In this document: piece after piece, positions 1 through 5,234 of the stretch
How the letters are laid out: the number at the start of each line of letters is the position of its first letter
Numbering within the stretch: the stretch's first letter is position 1
Assembly: GCF_903643065.1 (NCBI RefSeq)
Contig: NZ_CAHJWX010000177.1
Span: 1 to 5,322 of the forward strand
Direction of reading: 5' to 3'
Source: Sphingomonas bacterium
Lineage (GTDB): Bacteria > Pseudomonadota > Alphaproteobacteria > Sphingomonadales > Sphingomonadaceae
Length of the DNA: 5,322 nt
Notes under the pieces: model-generated
The model's database searches: none
The model's input: only the letters and a program-made list of their open reading frames with translations
What the model was told of the DNA's origin: nothing
Program-made: the position numbers and the translations under genes

Positions 1-84
1 CACGCGGTCGCGGAACGCCGCCCAGCCGCCATAGACCCCGATCGCCGCGCGACCACTCGCCAGCAGCAGCGCCGCCACGATCAC
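1..84 (-). CDS. Exported small protein, N-terminal fragment (possibly invasion-associated locus B-like)
   Basis: This is the start of a minus-strand gene cut by the left edge; 28 codons are visible. The GTG start at 84-82 overlaps the TGA stop (83-81) of the upstream phosphatase gene in a GTGA arrangement, which suggests translational coupling and one transcript. The visible protein begins MIVAALLLASGRAAIG and continues with V-Y-G-G-W-A-A-F-R-D-R. The hydrophobic stretch at residues 2-9 followed by small residues (A-S-G-R-A-A) looks like a short signal peptide with a short n-region. From memory, the G-V-(Y/F)-x-x-W-x-A-F-R-D pattern right after the signal peptide resembles small IalB-like periplasmic proteins of sphingomonads. 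With only 28 residues that family name is tentative; a generic secreted hypothetical protein is the alternative. No strong Shine-Dalgarno precedes the GTG, which fits coupling. Confidence 0.55.
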   Translation of the reverse strand, partial: MIVAALLLASGRAAIGVYGGWAAFRDRV

Positions 85-710
85 GCCGGCGCGTGTCCCG
101 TGCCCCGGTGCGGCACCTGCTCGCGCCCGTCCGCGATCATCGCCACCGAGCCCTGCGGCAAGCCCGGCGCGATCGGCGCCGCGAACACGGGATGAACGTC
201 CGCGCCCGTCATCAGCCCGCGCAGCACGCGGCTGGAGATGCCGTGACCGATGACGAGCCGGTCGCCGGGGTCGTCGTCCGTGTCCGCTAGCCACCCGCCG
301 ACCCGCGCGGCGATCGCGTCATAGCCTTCGCCATCCGGCGCGGGGACCAGCAGCCCCTCGCCCGTCACCACCGGCCCGACCTCGTCGATCACGTCCGCAT
401 AGAAGCGGCCGCCCCAGGCGCCCATGCCGATCTCCGCCAGCCGCGCGTCGACGCGCGCGCCGTGCCAATCGAGGCGCAGATGCTCGGCGACGATCGCCAG
501 CGTCTGCAGCGCGCGGCCGCTGGGGCTCGACCACAATGTCAGCGCCGGCCGCTCGCCCAGCAGGTCGCGCAGCGCCCGGCCGATCGCGTCCGCCTGCGCG
601 AACCCGGCGCGCGTCAGCGGCGTGTGCGGGTGGTCGCCCTGCAGCCGCCGGGCGGCGTTGAACACCGTCTCGCCGTGCCGGGCGATGAAGTCGCGTCCCC
701 GTCTCGCCAT
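81..710 (-). CDS. Histidine phosphatase family protein (RHG / phosphoglycerate mutase-like)
   Basis: A 209-residue member of the histidine phosphatase superfamily, the usual size for single-domain bacterial members. The catalytic motif RHGET is at residues 11-15, so His12 would be the phosphorylated residue. It is followed by the family pattern N-x-x-x-R-x-Q-G and P-L-T-x-x-G (residues 18-36). S-S-P-S-G-R-A-L-Q-T (61-70) carries the second phosphate-binding Arg (Arg66). L-A-E-I-G-M-G-A-W-G-G (91-101) supplies the acid Glu93, and V-I-G-H-G (153-157) the second His (His156), so the active site appears intact. There is no signal peptide, so it is probably cytosolic. ATG 710 is chosen because it lies just before the RHG strand and has GAGG five bases upstream; the reading frame stays open far beyond it, but only antisense to dnaN. 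The substrate is unknown: cofactor-dependent mutase, alpha-ribazole phosphatase or a general phosphatase are all possible. It is divergent from dnaN and overlaps the next minus-strand gene by four bases. Confidence 0.9.
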   Translation of the reverse strand: MARRGRDFIARHGETVFNAARRLQGDHPHTPLTRAGFAQADAIGRALRDLLGERPALTLWSSPSGRALQTLAIVAEHLRLDWHGARVDARLAEIGMGAWGGRFYADVIDEVGPVVTGEGLLVPAPDGEGYDAIAARVGGWLADTDDDPGDRLVIGHGISSRVLRGLMTGADVHPVFAAPIAPGLPQGSVAMIADGREQVPHRGTGHAPA

Positions 711-754
711 GCCCACCTCGCCATCGCCATGCCCTCGTCCGACCGACCCGCGAT

Positions 755-770
755 GGCAAGCCCGCTTGCC
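755..770. repeat. Perfect inverted repeat GGCAAG-CCCG-CTTGCC in the divergent region
   Basis: The 6-bp arms at 755-760 and 765-770 are exactly complementary around a 4-base spacer. The element sits 44 bases upstream of the phosphatase start and 79 bases upstream of the dnaN start. It overlaps the proposed dnaN -35 box (766-771). It could be an operator for a dimeric regulator or an RNA hairpin. It lacks a following T run, so it is not a classical terminator in either direction. Its function is not known. Confidence 0.45.
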
Positions 771-794
771 CCGGCCCGGCCCCCTCCGTAGGGT
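766..794 (+). promoter_or_regulatory. Candidate sigma70-type promoter for dnaN
   Basis: TTGCCC at 766-771 and TAGGGT at 789-794 are separated by 17 bases. The -35 keeps T-T-G and the fifth-position C; the -10 keeps the important T1, A2 and T6. Transcription would start near 801 and leave a leader of about 50 bases before the dnaN ATG. The match is partial, as expected in a high-GC alphaproteobacterium, and no better pair was seen in the 140 bp between the two divergent genes. No DnaA-box-like sequence was noticed here. Confidence 0.4.
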
Positions 795-805
795 CCGGCA
801 GGATT

Positions 806-821
806 CTCCCGCCATCGGGAG
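806..821 (+). promoter_or_regulatory. Short leader hairpin upstream of dnaN (CTCCCG-CCAT-CGGGAG)
   Basis: A perfect 6-bp GC-rich stem (806-811 with 816-821) closes a 4-base CCAT loop. It ends 28 bases before the dnaN ATG and would lie at the extreme 5' end of the mRNA if transcription starts near 801. No U run follows, so it is not a terminator. It could stabilise the transcript or influence ribosome access, but chance occurrence in GC-rich DNA is possible. Confidence 0.35.
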
Positions 822-849
822 TCGCGGGTTCTGGGGCGGGGTAAGGCGA

Positions 850-1965
850 ATGAAGGCGACGATCGAGCGCGCGACGCTGCTGAAGGGGCTGAGCCACGTC
901 CAGTCGGTGGTGGAGCGGCGCAATACCATCCCCATCCTGTCCAACGTGCTGCTGGAGGCGACCGACGGCGGCGCGCTGCGGCTGATGGCGACCGATCTGG
1001 ACCTCCAGATCAACGAGCAGGTCGCCGCGCAGGTCGATCAGCCGGGCGCCACCACCGTGTCGGCGCACACGCTGTTCGACATCGCGCGCAAGCTGCCCGA
1101 CGGCGCGCAGGTCCAGCTCCACGCGGCGGAGGGCCGGATGGCGATCCGCGCGGGCCGCTACAATTCGTCGCTGCCGACGCTGCCGCGCGACGACTTCCCC
1201 GTCATCGCCGAGGGCGAGCTGCCGACCCGGTTCGAGCTGCCGGCGGAGACGCTCAAGCAGATCATCGACAAGACGCGCTTCGCCATCTCGACGGAAGAGA
1301 CGCGCTATTACCTGAACGGTATCTTCCTTCATTCCAGCGAGGAAGCGGGCGGCGCGGTGCTCAAGGCGGCGGCGACCGACGGCCACCGGCTCGCGCGCGT
1401 CACCGTCAAGCTGCCCGACGGCGCGGCCGGGATGCCCGACGTGATCGTGCCGCGCAAATGCGTGGCCGAACTCCGCAAGCTGCTCGACGAGGTGGACGGC
1501 TCGGTCGGCGTCTCGCTATCGGGCAGCAAGGTCCGCTTCGACCTGGGCCAGGCGGTGCTCACGTCGAAGCTGATCGACGGCACCTTTCCCGACTATTCCC
1601 GCGTCATCCCGACCGGCAACGACAAGATCCTCAAGCTCGACCCGCGCGGCTTCGCGCAGGGCGTCGACCGCGTCTCCACCATCGCCAACGAGAAGACCCG
1701 CGCGGTCAAGATGGCGCTGGATCGCGACAAGGTGACGCTGTCGGTGACCAGCCCGGAGAACGGCACCGCCGCCGAGGAGGTGCCGGGCGAATACACCGCG
1801 CAGGGCTTCGAGATCGGCTTCAACAGCCGCTACCTGCTCGACATCCTGGGCCAGATCGACGGCGACACGGTGGAGGTCCACCTCGCCGACGCCGCCGCCC
1901 CGACGCTGATCCGCGAGAACGACAAGGCGCCCGCGCTATACGTGCTGATGCCGATGCGGGTGTAG
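850..1965 (+). CDS. dnaN: DNA polymerase III subunit beta (sliding clamp)
   Basis: This 371-residue protein is the ring-shaped processivity clamp: a head-to-tail dimer that encircles DNA and tethers polymerase III and other clamp-binding enzymes. The length fits the three-fold repeat of clamp domains (about residues 1-120, 128-247 and 250-371). Diagnostic segments are the N-terminal R-N-T-I-P-I-L-S-N-V (24-33), E-T-R-Y-Y-L-N-G-I (150-158), A-T-D-G-H-R-L-A (175-182), L-I-D-G-T-F-P-D-Y-S-R-V-I-P (241-254) and the C-terminal Y-V-L-M-P-M-R-V (364-371). TDGHRL and the V-x-M-P-M tail form the groove that binds partner peptides, and both are intact. The start is ATG 850, which gives the conserved M-K-A-T-I-E-R N-terminus. 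TAAGG at 842-846 is the ribosome site, only three bases from the ATG, which is close. The frame is open well upstream, but that part lies antisense to the phosphatase and has no clamp similarity. The gene converges with the S9 peptidase gene after a 48 bp gap. Confidence 0.97.
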   Translation: MKATIERATLLKGLSHVQSVVERRNTIPILSNVLLEATDGGALRLMATDLDLQINEQVAAQVDQPGATTVSAHTLFDIARKLPDGAQVQLHAAEGRMAIRAGRYNSSLPTLPRDDFPVIAEGELPTRFELPAETLKQIIDKTRFAISTEETRYYLNGIFLHSSEEAGGAVLKAAATDGHRLARVTVKLPDGAAGMPDVIVPRKCVAELRKLLDEVDGSVGVSLSGSKVRFDLGQAVLTSKLIDGTFPDYSRVIPTGNDKILKLDPRGFAQGVDRVSTIANEKTRAVKMALDRDKVTLSVTSPENGTAAEEVPGEYTAQGFEIGFNSRYLLDILGQIDGDTVEVHLADAAAPTLIRENDKAPALYVLMPMRV

Positions 1966-1975
1966 GCGGGCGGCA

Positions 1976-2009
1976 TCGTCCTGGCCGGGTGGCGAGCGGG
2001 ATCGGACGA
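1976..2009. other. Convergent intergenic gap with a weak imperfect inverted repeat
   Basis: Only 48 bases separate the dnaN stop (1965) from the S9 peptidase stop (2014). The best symmetry seen is TCGTCC (1976-1981) with GGACGA (2004-2009), a 6-bp stem with a 22-base loop and no T run on either side. It is too weak to call a terminator. Termination may rely on Rho or occur inside the opposing genes. Confidence 0.2.
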
Positions 2010-2013
2010 AGGA

Positions 2014-4161
2014 CTATCCGGCGGCCGACGGGGGCGACAGGAGCCGTTGCGCGCCAAGCTGGGACAGCACGAAGGCCTCCCACTCGGCGTTCTGGCGCAG
2101 CCGCTCGAACCGCCCCGACTTGCCGCCATGGCCCGCCTCCATGTTGACGCGGAACAGCAGCGGGTTGGCGTCGGTCCTGGTGGCGCGCAGCTTGGCCACC
2201 CATTTGGTCGGCTCGTAATATTGAACCTGGCTGTCCCACAGCCCGCTGCCGACATACATCGCCGGATAGGCCTTCGCGGCGACGTTGTCGTAGGGCGAAT
2301 AGCTCAGCATATAGTCGTAGAAGGGCTTCTGCCGCGGGTCGCCCCATTCGTCATATTCGAACGTGGTCAGCGGGATGGAGGCGTCGAGCATCGTCGTCAC
2401 CACGTCGACGAACGGCACCTGCGCGACCATCACCTTATAGTCGGCGGGTGCCAGGTTCGCGACCGCGCCCATCAGCAGCCCGCCCGCGCTGCCGCCCAGC
2501 GCGGCGACGCGGTCCTTCGCCACATATTTCTGCGCGACGAGGTAGCGCGTCACGTCGATGAAATCGGTGAAGCTGTTGCGCTTGTGGAGCAGATGGCCAT
2601 CGTCATACCAGCGCCGGCCCAGTTCCTGGCCGCCGCGGATATGCGCGATCGCATACACGACGCCGCGATCGAGCATGCCGATCCGCTCGGCGCTGACGCT
2701 GGGGTCGGACGAGATGCCGTAGCTGCCATAGGCGTATTGGAACAGCGGCGCGGTCCCGTCGCGCTTCACGCCCTTGCGATAAACCAGCGACACCGGCACC
2801 TTCACTCCATCCCGCGCCGTCGCCCAGACGCGCTCGGTGACGTAGTTGGACGGGTCATACCCCGGCACCGGCGCGACCTTGAGCACTCGCCGCTCGCCCG
2901 TGGTCGCGTTGATCTCGAAGGTCGTCGTCGGCGTGACGAGCGAGGCGTAGCTGTATCGCACCCATGGTGTCGCGACCTCCTCGTTGACGTCGAGCGCCAT
3001 GCGAAAGGCGGGCTCGTCGGCCCTGACCGGCACCGAGCGACCCGCGTCGGTCAGCAGCCGGATCATGCGGTTGCCGCCCTCGCGCTGGTCGATCGCGACG
3101 AAGCCATCGAACGGGCGGAAGCTCTCGATGAAGACGCGGTCGCTCGCCGGCGTCAGGTCGCGCCAAGCGGCGACGCCCTTGCCCAGCTCGGCGTCGGCGA
3201 CGGTGACGAGCTTGTAGTTCCGGGCATCGCGGTTGGTGCGGATGATCCAGCGGCCGCCCTGATGGTCGGCGCCGTAGCGGAACTCGCGCGCGCGAGGCGC
3301 GACGACGGTAAAGGCGGTGGGCGCGGCGGCGGGAGCGCAACGCTGCTCGTCGCTGACCGTGCTGCCGACGGTGAGGCAGATGTATCGGTCGTCGGCGGTG
3401 CGCTCGATGCCGAGCGAGAAGCTGTCGTCCTTCTCCTCATACAAGATCCGGTCCGCGCTGGCCGGCGTGCCGAGGACATGCGCCATCGCGCGATAGCCAC
3501 GCAACGTCACCGGGTCCTTGGCGACGTACAGGATCGTGCGGTCGTCGTCGGCCCAGACCAGGTTCGGCTCGATATCGGCCACCGTGTCGGTGGCGATCGT
3601 GCCGGTCGCCAGGTCCTTGACGTGGAGGACGTATTGCCGCCGCCCGACCGTGTCCTCCGCCCAGGCGACCAGCCGGTTGTCGGGGCTGACCGCCCAGTCG
3701 GACAGCGCGAAAAAGCCATGGCCCTTCGCCATCGCCGGCTCGTCGAACAGGGCGGCGGCGGCAGCGCCGGGACGGTCGGCCCGGCGCTGGATCACCGGAT
3801 AGTCGGCGCCGGTCGCGAACGCCTGTGAATACCACCATCCGTTCTTGCGATACGGGACGGTGCTGTCGTCCTGCTTGATGTGCGACACCGTCTCGGCGAA
3901 GAGCGCCGCTTCCAGCGGTTTGAGCGGCGCGAGCTGCGCGTCGGCATAGCGGTTCTCGGCAGCCAGATAGGCGAGCATCGCCGGGTCCTTGCGGGTGTCG
4001 TCGCGCAGCCAGTAATAGTCGTCCTCGCGCGGGCCGTTCGGCGAGGAAACCTGGAAGGGCTTGCGCTCGACGGTCGGCGGCGCCGGCGCGGCGACCTGTC
4101 CCGCCACCGCCTGCGTCGCGGCCAGCGATCCGATCGCGACCCACTCGATGATCCGTCCCAT
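2014..4161 (-). CDS. Exported S9A prolyl oligopeptidase-family serine peptidase (oligopeptidase B-like)
   Basis: A 715-residue serine peptidase of the prolyl oligopeptidase family, closest to oligopeptidase B (PtrB), which cleaves short peptides after Arg or Lys. Residues 1-20 look like a Sec signal peptide ending A-V-A, with no lipobox Cys, so it is probably periplasmic or secreted, unlike cytosolic E. coli PtrB. The family N-terminal segment (R-E-D-D-Y-Y-W-L-R-D-D, 45-55) leads into a beta-propeller to about residue 435. The alpha/beta-hydrolase domain follows: Y-G-S-Y-G (478-482), H-I-R-G-G (507-511), nucleophile Ser558 in G-G-S-A-G-G, Asp643 in G-L-W-D-S-Q-V and His678 in A-G-H-G-G-K-S-G-R-F, so the triad is complete. 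Glu602 and Asp604 match the acidic P1-Arg pocket of enteric PtrB, supporting basic-residue specificity. ATG 4161 is preferred over GTG 4179 because a purine-rich AAAGGGGGG ribosome site lies a few bases before it and the GTG lies on that site's upstream edge. It is convergent with dnaN and divergent from coq4. Confidence 0.93.
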   Translation of the reverse strand: MGRIIEWVAIGSLAATQAVAGQVAAPAPPTVERKPFQVSSPNGPREDDYYWLRDDTRKDPAMLAYLAAENRYADAQLAPLKPLEAALFAETVSHIKQDDSTVPYRKNGWWYSQAFATGADYPVIQRRADRPGAAAAALFDEPAMAKGHGFFALSDWAVSPDNRLVAWAEDTVGRRQYVLHVKDLATGTIATDTVADIEPNLVWADDDRTILYVAKDPVTLRGYRAMAHVLGTPASADRILYEEKDDSFSLGIERTADDRYICLTVGSTVSDEQRCAPAAAPTAFTVVAPRAREFRYGADHQGGRWIIRTNRDARNYKLVTVADAELGKGVAAWRDLTPASDRVFIESFRPFDGFVAIDQREGGNRMIRLLTDAGRSVPVRADEPAFRMALDVNEEVATPWVRYSYASLVTPTTTFEINATTGERRVLKVAPVPGYDPSNYVTERVWATARDGVKVPVSLVYRKGVKRDGTAPLFQYAYGSYGISSDPSVSAERIGMLDRGVVYAIAHIRGGQELGRRWYDDGHLLHKRNSFTDFIDVTRYLVAQKYVAKDRVAALGGSAGGLLMGAVANLAPADYKVMVAQVPFVDVVTTMLDASIPLTTFEYDEWGDPRQKPFYDYMLSYSPYDNVAAKAYPAMYVGSGLWDSQVQYYEPTKWVAKLRATRTDANPLLFRVNMEAGHGGKSGRFERLRQNAEWEAFVLSQLGAQRLLSPPSAAG

Positions 4162-4162
4162 A

Positions 4163-4174
4163 CGCCCCCCTTTC
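4163..4174 (-). promoter_or_regulatory. Ribosome binding site that sets the S9 peptidase start
   Basis: On the minus strand AAAGGGGGG lies just upstream of the ATG at 4161-4159. An in-frame GTG at 4179-4177 sits at the upstream edge of this purine run and would have no comparable site of its own. The ATG also gives the cleaner signal peptide (MGRIIEWVAIG), so the shorter start is preferred. Confidence 0.6.
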
Positions 4175-4270
4175 GGCACGGCTGGAGCGTGGCCCGGGCA
4201 ACGGGATCGCGCAAGCGTCTCGCGGCAATCCTCGGCATGGATGGATTGGCGAACCGCCGCCCGCCGTCAG

Positions 4271-4299
4271 TTGACAGAAGGGCGATCAGATTTTATTAA
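4271..4299 (+). promoter_or_regulatory. Strong candidate sigma70 promoter for coq4
   Basis: A perfect -35 box TTGACA (4271-4276) is followed after 17 bases by TATTAA (4294-4299), which matches four of six -10 positions. The -10 lies in an AT-rich patch (4288-4306) that stands out sharply from the surrounding GC-rich DNA. Transcription would begin near 4306, only about 20 bases before the coq4 ATG, leaving just room for the TAAGGA ribosome site at 4312-4317. TGACA (4272-4276) and TGTCA (4306-4310) flank the core as a short inverted repeat that could be an operator. Confidence 0.6.
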
Positions 4300-4326
4300 C
4301 ATTCTTGTCAGTAAGGACTTGACCCG

Positions 4327-5136
4327 ATGGCCACCCTCCCTCCCTTTCCCGGCACCACCGGCCGGCGCGACTGGCGCACGGCGTTCGACGCGATCCGCAA
4401 GCTGCTCGCCAATGGCGACGATACCGCGCAGGTGTTCCGCATCATGCGCGCGCTCAACGTCGGGTCGGGGCCGCGCGGCTATGCGCGGCTGATCGCGACG
4501 CTGGACGGCGGCCGGCTGGCGACCGAGCAGGTCGAGCTCGCCCGGCGGTTCTCCGACCGCGCCTGGGTCGCGAGCTTCGCGCCCGGCACGGTGGGCGCCG
4601 CCTATCGCGACTGGCTGGCGACCACCGGCTATTCCGCCGACGGGCTGGTCGAGGTCAGCCGCATCACCGACGGCGACGACATCCGGCACCCTTATGCCTG
4701 GTTCGGCCGGCGCAGCCGCGACATGCACGATGTCTGGCACGTGCTGACCGGCTATCAGGCGGACGAGAGCTTGGGCGAGGCGGCGCTGGTCGCCTTTTCC
4801 TACGCGCAGCTGGGCGGGCTCGGCTGGGCGTTCATCGCCGGCGCGGCGGCGCTCAAGAGCCTGCGCGTCACGCGCGGGCGTTTGTTCGCGCGCGCCATCT
4901 GGGAAGGCTATCGCCACGGCCGCCAAGCCCGGTGGCTGGCGGGCGAGGATTACGAGACGGTGATGCACGAGCCGCTCGCCGCCGCGCGCGCCCGGCTCGG
5001 GATCGCCGATCCGGTGGTGTACCGCCACGCCCAGCGGGTGCTGGGCCCGGCGATGGCGTCGTATCTGAGCGCGCCGAAGCAGCCGGCCATCGCGCAGCCC
5101 GAGCCCGAGCCCGAGCCCGAGAAGCTGGCCGCGTAG
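4327..5136 (+). CDS. coq4: Coq4-family ubiquinone biosynthesis protein
   Basis: A 269-residue Coq4 homologue. In eukaryotes Coq4 is needed for coenzyme Q synthesis, where it associates with the Coq biosynthetic complex and has been linked to C1 oxidative decarboxylation of the ring; alphaproteobacterial relatives are assumed to act similarly, probably at the inner membrane. The metal-ligand signature is present as R-D-M-H-D-V-W-H-V-L-T-G-Y (131-143), giving His134, Asp135 and His138, followed by L-G-E-A-A-L (Glu151). The Glu is 12 residues after the second His, one more than the commonly cited HDxxH-x11-E spacing. Further support comes from A-F-S-Y-A-Q-L-G-G-L (156-165) and the W-E-G-Y-x-x-G segment (192-198). 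There is no signal peptide or clear transmembrane helix; residues 163-176 are mildly hydrophobic. The C-terminus (about 249-269) is a non-conserved-looking Pro-Glu tail. The start is ATG 4327 with TAAGGA nine bases upstream. It is divergent from the peptidase gene, and recF follows 98 bases downstream on the same strand. Confidence 0.9.
   Translation: MATLPPFPGTTGRRDWRTAFDAIRKLLANGDDTAQVFRIMRALNVGSGPRGYARLIATLDGGRLATEQVELARRFSDRAWVASFAPGTVGAAYRDWLATTGYSADGLVEVSRITDGDDIRHPYAWFGRRSRDMHDVWHVLTGYQADESLGEAALVAFSYAQLGGLGWAFIAGAAALKSLRVTRGRLFARAIWEGYRHGRQARWLAGEDYETVMHEPLAAARARLGIADPVVYRHAQRVLGPAMASYLSAPKQPAIAQPEPEPEPEKLAA
5098..5121 (+). repeat. CCCGAG hexanucleotide repeat, four tandem copies, in the coq4 3' end
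   Basis: Four exact in-frame copies of CCCGAG encode Pro-Glu four times (residues 258-265 of Coq4), just before the terminal K-L-A-A. The unit length is a multiple of three, so slippage would change the tail length by Pro-Glu steps without breaking the frame. Confidence 0.85.
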
Positions 5137-5234
5137 AGCGTCGCGGCACCCGAGCCGGAGGCGGCCGCCCTGACGCGGCCGACCGGCGGGATGCCGGCAT
5201 GACGGATCGGGGCTGACCGGCTAAGCGCGCGCCC
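5137..5234. other. Intergenic region between coq4 and recF with short palindromes
   Basis: This 98-base gap holds no gene that I can support. It contains GCGGCCGC (5161-5168), a 10-base perfect palindrome ATGCCGGCAT (5191-5200), a possible stem CCGGC-GGGAT-GCCGG (5183-5197), and two copies of GACCGGC (5181-5187 and 5215-5221). No clear promoter and no U-tailed terminator was seen, so recF may be read through from coq4. Confidence 0.3.

Noticed and set aside
424..849. N-terminal extension of the dnaN frame by about 140 codons
   Set aside because: It runs antisense through the phosphatase gene and has no clamp-like sequence. ATG 850 gives the normal clamp N-terminus and length.
711..849. A replication-origin-like region next to dnaN
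   Set aside because: No DnaA-box consensus, AT-rich unwinding stretch or iteron-like repeat was seen, and dnaA is not in the window.
711..1013. N-terminal extension of the phosphatase frame into dnaN
   Set aside because: The extension is Arg/Ser-rich antisense of dnaN. The RHG motif expected about ten residues from the start fits ATG 710, which also has an SD.
1966..2013. A bidirectional terminator between dnaN and the peptidase gene
   Set aside because: The only symmetry is a 6-bp stem with a 22-base loop and no T run, which is too weak to call.
2047..3828. A 593-codon open frame on the plus strand inside the S9 peptidase gene
   Set aside because: It is wholly antisense to a gene with an intact catalytic triad. 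Its translation is rich in Arg, Ala, Val and His with no recognisable domain. Long antisense frames are expected at this GC content.
4162..4320. A minus-strand promoter for the S9 peptidase in the AT-rich island
   Set aside because: CTGACA and TAAAAT occur on the minus strand, but not with usable -35/-10 spacing (no good hexamer 16-18 bases from either). I could not support a specific promoter.
4267..5028. A 253-codon minus-strand open frame across coq4
   Set aside because: It is antisense to a recognisable Coq4 protein and its product has the Arg/Ala-rich look of a GC-driven shadow frame.
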